From positions 1 to 9,850 of the forward strand of contig CBFGRU010000115.1 in the NCBI GenBank assembly GCA_965651255.1: a stretch of DNA of 9,850 nt, given 5' to 3'. The DNA is from CBFGRU01 sp965651255. Its GTDB lineage: Bacteria > Planctomycetota > Phycisphaerae > Phycisphaerales > SM1A02. Positions within the stretch are counted from its first letter, which is position 1, and each line of letters begins with the position of its first letter. The position numbers were made by a program, and so were the translations under genes. A model generated the notes under the pieces. That model saw only the letters and a list, made by a program, of their open reading frames with translations, had not been told where the DNA came from and made no database searches. Positions 1 through 7,008 of this stretch are shown in pieces.

Positions 1-491
1 TGTCGAAGGTGATGGCCTCGGGCAACCACCTCATCAAGATGCCGATCAACGAGCCCGCCCAGGGGAAGAAGAAGAGCCAGATTCAGGAGTACCTCGACTG
101 GCATGACAACACCCCCGGCGTGCAACACCTCGCGCTGCGAACGGATGATGAGCTGCACTCGGTCGCGGAACTGAGGCGGCGGGGCGTTGATTTCCTCTCG
201 CTTCCCGATGCGTACTACGAGATTGTCTGGGATCGTGTGAACACGACCCTGAAGAAGCACGGCCACGATGTGGTCAAGGAAGACCACCAGAAGATCAAGG
301 ATCTCGGGATTCTCGTTGATGCCGACGATGAAGGATACCTGCTGCAACTCTTCACAAAGCCGCTGCAGGATCGACCGACGTTGTTCTTCGAGATCATCTG
401 CCGCCGTGGATCGCAGAGTTTCGGCAAGGGAAACTTCAAGGCCCTGTTCGAGGCGCTGGAACTTGAACAGGATCGTCGCGGAAATCTCTGA
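1..491 (+). CDS. hppD: 4-hydroxyphenylpyruvate dioxygenase, C-terminal part (5' end outside window)
   Basis: Non-haem Fe(II) enzyme that turns 4-hydroxyphenylpyruvate into homogentisate, the second step of tyrosine breakdown, in the cytoplasm. The frame is already open at base 3 and shows 162 residues of a family that is usually about 350-380 long, so roughly the second half is present. Diagnostic blocks are PINEPAQGKKKSQIQEYLDW, the iron-ligand His in GVQHLAL (codon 126-128), and the iron-ligand Glu in FFEIICR (codon 390-392). The QSFGKGNFKALFEALE tail, ending in EQDRRGNL, is typical of the family C-terminus. The first iron His lies upstream of the window. No defect is visible. A strong terminator follows 28 bases after the stop, so this gene ends its transcription unit. 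The next pathway enzyme, homogentisate dioxygenase, lies at 5668-6999. The identification is firm; the true start is not visible. Confidence 0.96.
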   Translation, partial: SKVMASGNHLIKMPINEPAQGKKKSQIQEYLDWHDNTPGVQHLALRTDDELHSVAELRRRGVDFLSLPDAYYEIVWDRVNTTLKKHGHDVVKEDHQKIKDLGILVDADDEGYLLQLFTKPLQDRPTLFFEIICRRGSQSFGKGNFKALFEALELEQDRRGNL

Positions 492-519
492 TCGAGTTCT
501 CCCCAGAACGACTTGCTTC

Positions 520-550
520 AAGCCCGCACTTACCGAGTGCGGGCTTTTTT
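520..550 (+). terminator. Rho-independent terminator after hppD
   Basis: A perfect 10-bp GC-rich stem (AGCCCGCACT at 521-530 paired with AGTGCGGGCT at 536-545) closes a 5-base loop, TACCG, and runs directly into a T-tract ending at 550. A520 can also pair with T546. It lies 28 bases past the hppD stop and before the next plus-strand gene, where an intrinsic terminator is expected. This is the clearest regulatory element in the window. Confidence 0.93.
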
Positions 551-610
551 CTGCGCTCGTTGCATCAGCCAGCGGAACTGGTCGCGGCAATCTCCAATAA
601 TCGCGGTGAC

Positions 611-1126
611 ATGATCGGCATGTTTGACCAGAATCGTCCCTCGATCCGTATCAGGCCCGATCGCTTCGACGCTTTTCTTGAAGTCGTCGCGGCGGTGTTG
701 CTGATCTACACAATGATCCATCTCGGTGCGTACTACGGACAACTTCCGGAGCGCATCCCGATTCACTACAACGCAGCCGGACAGCCCGACGGATGGGCGA
801 TGCGCGGATCGATCTTCATCCTCACCGGCGCCAAGGTCTTTCTGTACATCCTGTTGACCGGCGTGTCATTCCTGCCGCCGCGGTACTACAACATTCCCTG
901 GACGATTACCGAAGAGAATGCCGCCAGGCAGTACCGGCTTGTGCTGCGGCTGGTTCGCATCATGAAGGTCGAGATTCTGGCGCTGTTTTTCTTCATCCAC
1001 GAGCGCACGATTGCCATCGCCATCCAGGGCAGCGGTTCACTGCCCGCTTGGTTTCTTCCGGTGTTTCTCGGCACCATCTTCGGAACGATCGGGTGGTATT
1101 TCGTAATGTCCTACCGCGCGCGGTAG
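611..1126 (+). CDS. DUF1648-domain membrane protein
   Basis: A 171-residue integral membrane protein of unknown function. After a short basic N-terminus there is a helix at about residues 22-40. The DUF1648 signature follows (LPERIPIHYNAAGQPDGW, about residues 45-62), then hydrophobic segments near 67-87, 117-135 and 144-166. In other bacteria this domain occurs in SdpI-like immunity proteins and in small stand-alone membrane proteins; this short version gives no clue to a substrate. I chose ATG 611 (ATG 620 is also possible). An in-frame ATG at 560 lies only 10 bases after the terminator T-tract and leaves no room for a promoter. No strong Shine-Dalgarno sequence is visible. The gene converges on the minus-strand gene ending at 1149. 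Its last 16 bases form a perfect palindrome that includes the TAG stop. Confidence 0.82.
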   Translation: MIGMFDQNRPSIRIRPDRFDAFLEVVAAVLLIYTMIHLGAYYGQLPERIPIHYNAAGQPDGWAMRGSIFILTGAKVFLYILLTGVSFLPPRYYNIPWTITEENAARQYRLVLRLVRIMKVEILALFFFIHERTIAIAIQGSGSLPAWFLPVFLGTIFGTIGWYFVMSYRAR

Positions 1127-1148
1127 GAACATGAATCATCACCGCCGG

Positions 1149-1532
1149 TCACTTGGCCTTGCGCCGGGCCACCACGAAACTGCGGACACCGAGCACCAGG
1201 AAAACCACGCAGATGACCGCCATCGTGACCTGCATCAGGACCGGCGTGCTCATCCAGTCAACACCGGTCCCGGCGATCGTCGCGCGAATCGGGCGGAAGA
1301 GCGCGCCGAGAATTCCAAGCAATGCCAACAGCATCGCAATGTGCATCGCGTGCTTGCGGACGCTTGGTTTCAACGCAACCAGTCCCAGCAGCAGCAACGG
1401 TCCGCCGAGGAAGGCAGGAATCATGGCGGTGATACTTCGATGACCTTCGGCATCTGGCTCAGACAGAACGAAGTAGGCAAACAGACCCTGTCCGATCAGG
1501 AGCAGGCCAATGAGAATCGTCAGGCCGGGCAT
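1149..1532 (-). CDS. Small four-helix membrane protein, unknown function
   Basis: A 127-residue protein with four predicted membrane helices, at about residues 4-23, 34-54, 61-80 and 97-117, and a basic C-terminal tail (VARRKAK). The loop between helices 1 and 2 is acidic (SEPDAEGHRS). The segment HAMHIAMLLALLGILGALFR followed by PIRATIAGTG looks like a conserved signature, but I cannot name the family. The start is ATG at 1532, because GGAAGG (plus-strand 1541-1546) sits 8 bases upstream; the adjacent GTG at 1535 would have only 5 bases of spacing. It is the last gene of a probable minus-strand operon, 81 bases after the stop of the 1614-2501 gene. It could be a transporter accessory or envelope protein, but the sequence does not decide this. 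Confidence 0.75.
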   Translation of the reverse strand: MPGLTILIGLLLIGQGLFAYFVLSEPDAEGHRSITAMIPAFLGGPLLLLGLVALKPSVRKHAMHIAMLLALLGILGALFRPIRATIAGTGVDWMSTPVLMQVTMAVICVVFLVLGVRSFVVARRKAK

Positions 1533-1613
1533 CACGAAATCCTTCCGCAGAGCGGTGACCGATCAGATGAGCGTAGGCACTGATCGCACCGGCTGATCGA
1601 TTGCTGTCCGCAA

Positions 1614-2501
1614 TCATGCAAGGGGATACCCGGTCGTCGCGCCGGTCAGCTCATCGTGCAACTCAATCAGGTGCTGCGTCATCGGATCAGGCGGTGTGAC
1701 ATCGCCGAAGCATTGAAGCATTGCACAGACGGCAAAGCCGGTGGACTTCGCGTTGTAACTGGTGCGCCAACGAATGAACGCATTGTCTTGAAGGTCAGCC
1801 CTCGGACCGGGCGGACGTTTCACCCCGATGCGCCATGGCTTCGGCGAGAGTCGCGCGCGAAAGCATCCTTGCGCAACACACAGCCGCTGGTAAAGCGGGT
1901 CGCAGCCAAGTTCCGCATAGACTGGAACATCGAGTGCATCGAGCGGATTCATGCGCGGATGGACGAAGAGATATCTCAGGCCGGCAGCGGTGCGATAGGC
2001 GCGCACTCCAGTCGATGGGCGCTGTCGAATCCACGTATCCAGTTGCTGAAGCGCGCGCCCCTCAGGCGTTGTCGGTTGTCCCGCCGAGCGCGCTTCCTCG
2101 CGACCTCCGCCGAAGAGTCGTGTGATGAACCCACGACGGTCTGCGCGTCGGCGCTGCTTCTCAAGGTGGACAAGATCAATGTCGAGGAATCCCAGGTGCA
2201 TCGTGTTCAGGACTTCGCATCCGTAGCGGTTGATGGTGATCGCTGCGATGCGCGAGCCATCTGCATCGTTGATGTCTTCAATGATCGGCTCGACAAGTTG
2301 TCGCTGGTCGTAGTCATAGTGGTCTGCCGGTTCGCCTCCGCGACGGATGTGATCGCAGAGGTCGCGGGCGGCCTGCTCTGCAATTCTTCTGGCATCCTCA
2401 ATACTGACATCGGAGCCGCGCCGAACCTTGAACGGCACCTGGCGCCCATCGGGAGCGGTTCCGTTCCCTTCCGCGGTGGCCCAGAAGTGTGCGATGTGCA
2501 T
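1614..2501 (-). CDS. Conserved protein of unknown function with a DID acidic motif
   Basis: A 295-residue soluble protein with no signal peptide or membrane helix. The N-terminus (MHIAHFWATAEGNG) and an amphipathic helix rich in Ala, Arg and Glu (about 33-55) precede a central block: NRYGCEVLNT, then LGFLDIDL with D107 and D109. A variable basic insert spans about 115-150, followed by YRTAAGLRYLFVHP (169-182) and DPLYQRLCVAQGCFRARLSPKPWRIG (201-226). From memory this resembles a hypothetical family seen in several bacterial phyla, but I cannot give it a name. The hydrophobic-D-x-D strand followed by a Gly/Arg/His strand loosely resembles archaeo-eukaryotic primase folds, which is untested inference. 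The start is ATG 2501, with AGGA (2511-2514) 9 bases upstream; the longer in-frame extension to 2609 runs into the preceding gene. It lies 47 bases downstream of the zinc-ribbon gene on the same strand, so is probably co-transcribed with it. Confidence 0.8.
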   Translation of the reverse strand: MHIAHFWATAEGNGTAPDGRQVPFKVRRGSDVSIEDARRIAEQAARDLCDHIRRGGEPADHYDYDQRQLVEPIIEDINDADGSRIAAITINRYGCEVLNTMHLGFLDIDLVHLEKQRRRADRRGFITRLFGGGREEARSAGQPTTPEGRALQQLDTWIRQRPSTGVRAYRTAAGLRYLFVHPRMNPLDALDVPVYAELGCDPLYQRLCVAQGCFRARLSPKPWRIGVKRPPGPRADLQDNAFIRWRTSYNAKSTGFAVCAMLQCFGDVTPPDPMTQHLIELHDELTGATTGYPLA

Positions 2502-2548
2502 GGTGGATGTTCCTGTTGCTGAAGCCGGTCGATTCCCCGGCCCTGACC

Positions 2549-3376
2549 TCACGCGGGTTTGGATGTGTGGCGACCTCGGCGCAGAATCAGCCAGACGCCA
2601 AGAAGCCATACCACCCCCCAGAACGACAGGAGTAGAACGGTTAGCCAGGTGCGTGGCGCGCTGCCGCTGCTGGAGCCGCTTTGTATCCCGCCGAACGCGC
2701 TCGATCCGCCGCCGCTGCTCCCATTCTCGACCATTCGAATGATGCGTGTCATGTCACTCACCTCCGCAATGATGCCGGGGTGCTCCACATCAACACCGCA
2801 CATCGCGAGCCATGAGCGCACGGCATCGGTCGAGAGTTCACCAAGGGTCTCGCGATTCGGTGGGCCGGTCGTCACTTCATTCTGCGCGGGGTCGTACATC
2901 AACCGAGGAGTTGCGCGGCCATCAGAGGGAATGAGTTGCAGTTCAACGATCTCGGCTCGTTCGACTCCGGCCTGACCAGATCCGCTTCCGTTGATAATGA
3001 CCGAGTTGTATCCGCCGCTGCCCGGGCGCAGCAGAGTGGTCTGAATCGAAAAGCGGTAGAGGGGTGGAAGAGCGGAAGCGACGACCCCGCTGACGATCAA
3101 AGCGGGAATCGGCAGAAAAACCGTGAACATCGCAGCCCAGACGGCGGGCGGTACCCCCTGGCGCGTTTGCGGCGTGATGATGCCGACCTCGCGCAGATCG
3201 CTGCCGCACTCCGGGCAGCGCATCGCTTCGAGCCCCGCCACCGCGTAGCCGCAAGATCCGCAGGATGGCTGCATCACGCGCCGGCCGCGCGCCGTCATCG
3301 TAATGATGAGAATCGGCACCAGCACGAGGAGCAGCACGATCAGAATCAGGACGATAAGACTCGGACCCAGCATCAT
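2549..3376 (-). CDS. Zinc-ribbon membrane protein, unknown function
   Basis: A 275-residue protein that starts with a very hydrophobic helix (about residues 5-28). A cytoplasmic-type zinc ribbon follows, with two CxxC knuckles: C39/C42 in CGSCG and C54/C57 in CPECGSDL. A second helix lies at about 79-103. The roughly 120-residue extracytoplasmic-looking domain that follows contains Gly/Ser-rich stretches, including a linker at about 219-241. A last helix (243-266) ends in a basic tail, RRGRHTSKPA. Membrane proteins with such a CPECG ribbon are frequent in planctomycetes, where their roles are mostly unknown. The start is set at ATG 3376 (ATG 3373 is also possible); the frame stays open to 3562, but that extension overlaps the divergent methyltransferase and has no family character. 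It is the first gene of the leftward cluster. A TATGCT hexamer lies only 5 bases before ATG 3376, which could mean a leaderless transcript. Confidence 0.8.
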   Translation of the reverse strand: MMLGPSLIVLILIVLLLVLVPILIITMTARGRRVMQPSCGSCGYAVAGLEAMRCPECGSDLREVGIITPQTRQGVPPAVWAAMFTVFLPIPALIVSGVVASALPPLYRFSIQTTLLRPGSGGYNSVIINGSGSGQAGVERAEIVELQLIPSDGRATPRLMYDPAQNEVTTGPPNRETLGELSTDAVRSWLAMCGVDVEHPGIIAEVSDMTRIIRMVENGSSGGGSSAFGGIQSGSSSGSAPRTWLTVLLLSFWGVVWLLGVWLILRRGRHTSKPA

Positions 3377-3415
3377 GATCCAGCATATCCGATTCGCCCA
3401 GTTCGCATCAGGCCC

Positions 3416-3438
3416 CGTGACTGAATCACGTGGCCACG
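3416..3438. promoter_or_regulatory. Overlapping inverted repeats in divergent promoter region
   Basis: The space between the leftward gene (start 3376) and the rightward methyltransferase (start about 3475) holds CGTGA-N5-TCACG (3416-3430), which overlaps a perfect 10-bp palindrome, CGTGGCCACG (3429-3438). Dyads in a divergent intergenic region can be operator sites. No adjacent regulator gene supports this, and if the methyltransferase starts at GTG 3430 the palindrome would lie partly inside the coding region. Confidence 0.25.
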
Positions 3439-3474
3439 GATTGCCGGCGAATCGGTTTGGATCAACAATCTCGC

Positions 3475-4104
3475 GTGCCGACCGAAACAAACTATCAATC
3501 GTTGCGTCAGGTTTACGCGGGGTATGCGCCGGAGTACGACCGCAAATGGCGTCGTTACACACGCCTCACGCTCGCCCGTGCGGTGCGTGCATTCCCACGC
3601 AGCGCTCGCTCAGTGCTGGATATCGGTTGCGGCACGGGGGTGCTGCTGAATGAGCTGCGCGGTCTGCGGCCCGACCTGCGCACGATCGGTGCCGATGCCA
3701 GTCCGGAAATGCTGCAACGAGCGCGGGAACGAATGCCCGAGGATGCGCAAACCCGGTGGATCGAATCCACTGCTGAGGAACTGCCCGCCAACATCGATCC
3801 GGTCGATGTCGTCTTCTGCACGAATGCGTTTCATCTTGTGCAGGATGCCGATCGTGCCCTGCGTGCATTTCATCGGTCGCTGGTCGATGGCGGAGAAGTG
3901 ATCATTGTCGATTGGTGCAGGGATTACCGCACGATGAAGGCCATGCAGCAGCTGATGCCGTTGAGGGATCATCAGCCGCGCTCTCTGCGAACACTGGAAG
4001 AGATGAAATCGCTTTTAGTCGCGCATGAGTTTCGGGTTGATCGCGCGGAGCGGTTCAAGATCACCTGGCTGTGGGGTCTAATGCTTGTCATTGCAAGCAA
4101 GTGA
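3475..4104 (+). CDS. Class I SAM-dependent methyltransferase
   Basis: A 209-residue cytoplasmic methyltransferase with a Rossmann fold of the Methyltransf_11/25 type. Motif I, VLDIGCGTG (residues 47-55), binds S-adenosylmethionine. The acidic residue at the end of strand 2 is D74 in IGADAS, and the motif IV region is DVVFCTNAFHLV (111-122), followed by LVDGGEVIIVDW. The N-terminal YAGYAPEYDRKW resembles the UbiE/quinone-methyltransferase style of entry, but the substrate cannot be read from the sequence. The start is uncertain: GTG 3475 places the family-like part at the N-terminus, while GTG 3430 would add 15 residues without family character, and neither has a good Shine-Dalgarno. The gene is divergent from the zinc-ribbon gene across about 98 bases that contain inverted repeats. 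The fold assignment is firm; the specific reaction is unknown. Confidence 0.88.
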   Translation: MPTETNYQSLRQVYAGYAPEYDRKWRRYTRLTLARAVRAFPRSARSVLDIGCGTGVLLNELRGLRPDLRTIGADASPEMLQRARERMPEDAQTRWIESTAEELPANIDPVDVVFCTNAFHLVQDADRALRAFHRSLVDGGEVIIVDWCRDYRTMKAMQQLMPLRDHQPRSLRTLEEMKSLLVAHEFRVDRAERFKITWLWGLMLVIASK

Positions 4105-4131
4105 TATGCGGCCTTCTGACGATGAGGCGCC

Positions 4132-4137
4132 TAGAGT
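4132..4137 (+). promoter_or_regulatory. Candidate -10 element (TAGAGT) before the MscS gene
   Basis: TAGAGT lies 54 bases before the ATG at 4192, in the 87-base gap after the methyltransferase. It matches the TAGANT hexamers found before two other genes in the window (5638 and 7597). No convincing -35 box is visible at the usual spacing, so this call rests on recurrence only. Confidence 0.25.
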
Positions 4138-4191
4138 AGTCGGCCCGCAAGGGGTAGATTTCTGTGCCAGAAGACAGTTGCAGGAGAGTTG

Positions 4192-5562
4192 ATGTTGTAT
4201 CCGCATGTGCTGTTCACAAGCGCTGCCGCACGTTGGCAGGATGGCGAGGCGCCGCCGGCAGGTGAAGGACAATCAGAATCGCCGCCTCCCACTGATGGCG
4301 GGGATTCTGGTGATACGCCGCCGGGGTCCGAAGCGGGCGATGCATCGATCACCGATGCCGGCCTGGACAACGCGCCGGAAGGCACGGTGACCGATGCGCT
4401 GAACGAAGCAGCGTCTCAACTGATGGATTCACTGGGAACTACATTCGAGCAGACAACGCTTCTCGGATGGGGAATGCTCTTTGCTGGAATCCTGGGCGGA
4501 CTCATCGCCGGCCGAATTGTGAGAGCGATTCTTGATGAAATCGCGTCACGGCTTGAGAAACGTGACTGGACGTTCCGGGGGGCGGTCTTCCGATCCGGCG
4601 CCAGGCCAGCGAGTCTCTCCCTGTTCAATGCGGGGCTCGCGTTCGGCATTACCTGGATTCATCTGGAAGGCGAACTGACCAGTTTCGTCCTGCGCATCAT
4701 CGCGTTCCTTTACATCATCGCGATCGGCTGGTTCATCTACAACCTGGTCGATCTGGTGGACATCGCGCTGCGTCGTCTGACCGCGAAGACCGCGAGCAAA
4801 CTCGACGACATGATCGCGCCGCTGATTCGCAAGGCACTGCGCATCTTCGTGGTCGTGATCTTCGTGCTGTTCGTTGCGGAGAACGTGTTCGGTGCGGACA
4901 TCACTGCCTGGCTGGCTGGGCTTGGTATTGCCGGTCTCGCCGTTTCGCTTTCAGCGCAGGATTCGATCAAGAATCTCTTTGGCTCGATCACCATACTCCT
5001 CGATAAGCCCTTCGCCGTCGGCGATCGCATCATATTCAACGGGACCGACGGGTTCATCGAAGAGATCGGCTTCCGTTCAACGCGCATCCGTACGTTCGGC
5101 GGACACGTGGTCACGATTCCGAATATGAAGTTTATCGACAGCGCCGTCGAGAACGTCTCTCGCCGGCCTTACATTCGGCGCGTGATGGAAGTCACCATCA
5201 CGTACGACACACCGCCTGAGAAGATTGAACAGGGGGTTGAGATTCTCAAGGGAATCATGAACGACACCGAAGTGGCCAAGCCATTCAATATGGAGCAGAA
5301 TCCGCCGCGCATTCACTTCACCGCGATGAACGCGGACAATCTCGCGATTCAGTGCGTGTACTGGTACATGCTGGATAATGCGAAAGGCCAGGACTGGTGG
5401 GCGTATCTGGCGCACGGTGAGATGGTGAACCTGCGCATCTTCCGTGAATTCGCGGATGCCGGCATCGACTTCGCGTTCCCGACGCAGACGCTCTACCTCG
5501 CGGGTGATCCCGCCCGTCAGCTTTCGGTCCGACTGTTGCGGGAAGGGGCCGAAACTGAATGA
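4192..5562 (+). CDS. MscS-family mechanosensitive ion channel
   Basis: A 456-residue inner-membrane channel that releases ions and small solutes under membrane tension. Residues about 15-80 form a Pro/Gly/Asp/Glu-rich, probably disordered N-terminal region. Membrane helices follow at about 90-108, 142-156, 163-187 and 215-232. The Gly/Ala-rich pore helix of the family comes next (ITAWLAGLGIAGLAVSLSAQ, 237-256), leading into DSIKNLFGSITILLDKPFAVGDRI. The beta domain (about 275-325, with IEEIGFRSTRIRT and VTIPNMKF) and the C-terminal alpha/beta domain ending in FPTQTLYL (419-426) are complete. Five helices make it larger than E. coli MscS (286 residues) and closer to YnaI/YbdG-like members. The start is ATG 4192, with AGGAG (4182-4186) 5 bases upstream. 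It appears to be a single-gene unit. The family call is firm; a symbol is withheld because subfamily assignment needs a tree. Confidence 0.94.
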   Translation: MLYPHVLFTSAAARWQDGEAPPAGEGQSESPPPTDGGDSGDTPPGSEAGDASITDAGLDNAPEGTVTDALNEAASQLMDSLGTTFEQTTLLGWGMLFAGILGGLIAGRIVRAILDEIASRLEKRDWTFRGAVFRSGARPASLSLFNAGLAFGITWIHLEGELTSFVLRIIAFLYIIAIGWFIYNLVDLVDIALRRLTAKTASKLDDMIAPLIRKALRIFVVVIFVLFVAENVFGADITAWLAGLGIAGLAVSLSAQDSIKNLFGSITILLDKPFAVGDRIIFNGTDGFIEEIGFRSTRIRTFGGHVVTIPNMKFIDSAVENVSRRPYIRRVMEVTITYDTPPEKIEQGVEILKGIMNDTEVAKPFNMEQNPPRIHFTAMNADNLAIQCVYWYMLDNAKGQDWWAYLAHGEMVNLRIFREFADAGIDFAFPTQTLYLAGDPARQLSVRLLREGAETE

Positions 5563-5587
5563 TGCCCGATGAGCGCGATCGCGGCTT

Positions 5588-5603
5588 CGGGGTGATTTCC
5601 CCG
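5588..5603 (+). terminator. Weak hairpin after the MscS gene, possible terminator
   Basis: CGGGG (5588-5592), a 6-base loop TGATTT, and CCCCG (5599-5603) form a 5-bp GC stem 25 bases past the channel stop. No T-tract follows (the next bases are CGGCATTTCG), so it would be a weak or Rho-assisted terminator at best. Confidence 0.25.
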
Positions 5604-5637
5604 CGGCATTTCGCCTGAATCGCTCGCCACCTGCGCG

Positions 5638-5643
5638 TAGAAT
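5638..5643 (+). promoter_or_regulatory. Candidate -10 element (TAGAAT) before hmgA
   Basis: TAGAAT lies 24 bases before the hmgA ATG, a distance that would put the transcription start about 11-13 bases before the GAGGAGGT ribosome site. The -35 position at 17-bp spacing is CTGAAT, a poor match to TTGACA. It is supported mainly by similar TAGANT hexamers before other genes here. Confidence 0.35.
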
Positions 5644-5667
5644 GTGAACGAATCGAGGAGGTCACCC

Positions 5668-6999
5668 ATGCCGTTCTACACCAAGCTCGGACAGCTTCCT
5701 GCCAAACGTCACATCGTGTTCCGCCGACCGGATGGCGCGCTGTACTCCGAAGAAGTCTTCGGCACGGAAGGGTTCGTCGGCCCGACCAGTACGATGTACC
5801 ACATTCACCCGCCCACGCAGGTGACCGGCTGGAAGACGATGTACTCCACCAAGCCCGAGTACGTCGAAACCGACACCATGCGCATGCGTCACCTGAAGAC
5901 CATGCCCATGAAGCCAAAGGGTGACCCGATCACGGGTCGCGTCGTTCTCTTCGGCAACGCCGATTGCGAGATGGCATTGTGCGTCCCCAAGGAGGGCATG
6001 GACTACCACTACAAGAACGGGCAGGGCGATGAATGCCTGTTCGTTCACTACGGTTCCGGCACATGCTACACCACGTTCGGCACGCTCAAGTTCGGCCCGC
6101 GGGATTACATCATCATCCCCAAGGGCGTGACCTACCGGATGGTCTTTGACAAGCCGAAGAAGGATGAACCGAATCCGCGCTTCCTCATCATCGAAACGGT
6201 GAATGGCTCGCACATCCTGCCCCCGCCTCGCTACATGTCAAAGAAGACGAGTCAGTTCCTCGAGCACGCGCCATATTGCGAGCGCGATCTGCGCCTGCCC
6301 GAACTTCCGCTCACGTTTGATGAGAAGGGCAAGTTCGAGGTCCGCATCAAGGCGCGCGACTGCGTTCACAGCTACATCTACGACTATCACCCCCTCGACG
6401 TCGTTGGGTGGGATGGCTGCTATTACCCCTATATCTTCAACATCGACGACTTCAGCCCCATCGTCGGTAAGCATCACCTGCCGCCGCCCACGCATCAGAC
6501 GTTTGAAGCGCACAACTTCGTCATCTGTTCGTTCTGCCCGCGCATGCTCGACTTCCATCCCGAAGCGATTCCCGTGCCGTACAACCACTCGAACCTCGAT
6601 TCCGATGAGGTGCTCTACTACGTCGATGGCGACTACAAGGCGCGCAAGGGCATCGAAGTCGGCTCGATCTCCGCGCATCCGCAGGGCATTCCGCATGGTC
6701 CGCACCCGGGCACGGTCGAGAAATCGCTTGGCGCGACGTGGACGAGCGAACTCGCGGTGATGTGCGATACCTTCCGCCCGCTCTTTCCCACCAAAGCCGC
6801 GCTCGCGCTTGATGATCCGCATTACCCCGCCTCCTGGCAGGGCGAGCATTTTCCGATGAGCGTCGGCACGCATCATGCCGATGGCGCGCACAAGACCAAC
6901 GGCCATGTCGCGAACGGCAGCGCATCCAAACCCGCCCGACGCGCAAAAACCGCTTCATCGGCCGGCGCGAAGAAGAAGTCCAGCCGGAGTCGGAACTGA
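5668..6999 (+). CDS. hmgA: Homogentisate 1,2-dioxygenase
   Basis: A non-haem Fe(II) ring-cleaving enzyme that opens homogentisate to maleylacetoacetate, the step after HppD in tyrosine breakdown; cytoplasmic. The 443-residue protein has the two-cupin fold. MPFYTKLGQLPAKRHI and PPTQVTGWK are characteristic of the N-terminal domain. The catalytic cupin carries the expected iron ligands: H307 and E314 in HSNLDSDEVLYYV, and H343 in HPQGIPHGPHPG (H337 is the second-sphere His). The start is ATG 5668, because GAGGAGGT (5655-5662) sits 5 bases upstream. The core ends near residue 400; the last 40 or so residues are a low-complexity His/Ala/Lys/Ser/Arg tail absent from typical enzymes. A lipoprotein gene starts 9 bases after the stop. 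hppD lies at the left end of the window rather than adjacent. Confidence 0.95.
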   Translation: MPFYTKLGQLPAKRHIVFRRPDGALYSEEVFGTEGFVGPTSTMYHIHPPTQVTGWKTMYSTKPEYVETDTMRMRHLKTMPMKPKGDPITGRVVLFGNADCEMALCVPKEGMDYHYKNGQGDECLFVHYGSGTCYTTFGTLKFGPRDYIIIPKGVTYRMVFDKPKKDEPNPRFLIIETVNGSHILPPPRYMSKKTSQFLEHAPYCERDLRLPELPLTFDEKGKFEVRIKARDCVHSYIYDYHPLDVVGWDGCYYPYIFNIDDFSPIVGKHHLPPPTHQTFEAHNFVICSFCPRMLDFHPEAIPVPYNHSNLDSDEVLYYVDGDYKARKGIEVGSISAHPQGIPHGPHPGTVEKSLGATWTSELAVMCDTFRPLFPTKAALALDDPHYPASWQGEHFPMSVGTHHADGAHKTNGHVANGSASKPARRAKTASSAGAKKKSSRSRN

Positions 7000-7008
7000 A
7001 CCGGTTTC

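Noticed and set aside
560..610. Upstream ATG at 560 as the start of the DUF1648 protein
   Set aside because: It begins 10 bases after the intrinsic terminator, leaving no space for a promoter and leader, and the added residues have no family character.
1599..1615. Hairpin GATTGC-TGTCC-GCAATC overlapping the stop of the 1614-2501 gene as a terminator
   Set aside because: The stem is only 6 bp with moderate GC, and no T-tract follows on the minus strand. Too weak to list as a feature.
1656..2522. Long plus-strand open frame (288 codons) opposite the 1614-2501 gene
   Set aside because: Its translation shows no domain pattern and lacks a ribosome site. The minus-strand frame has a good Shine-Dalgarno and patterned motifs, so this is an antisense shadow in GC-rich DNA.
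2936..3424. Plus-strand open frame (162 codons) opposite the zinc-ribbon gene
   Set aside because: It is His/Arg/Gln-rich nonsense composition typical of antisense frames. The opposite strand encodes membrane helices and paired CxxC motifs.
6238..6906. 222-codon minus-strand open frame inside hmgA
   Set aside because: It is fully antisense to homogentisate dioxygenase, whose identity is certain. It is a typical mirror frame produced by GC-rich codon usage.
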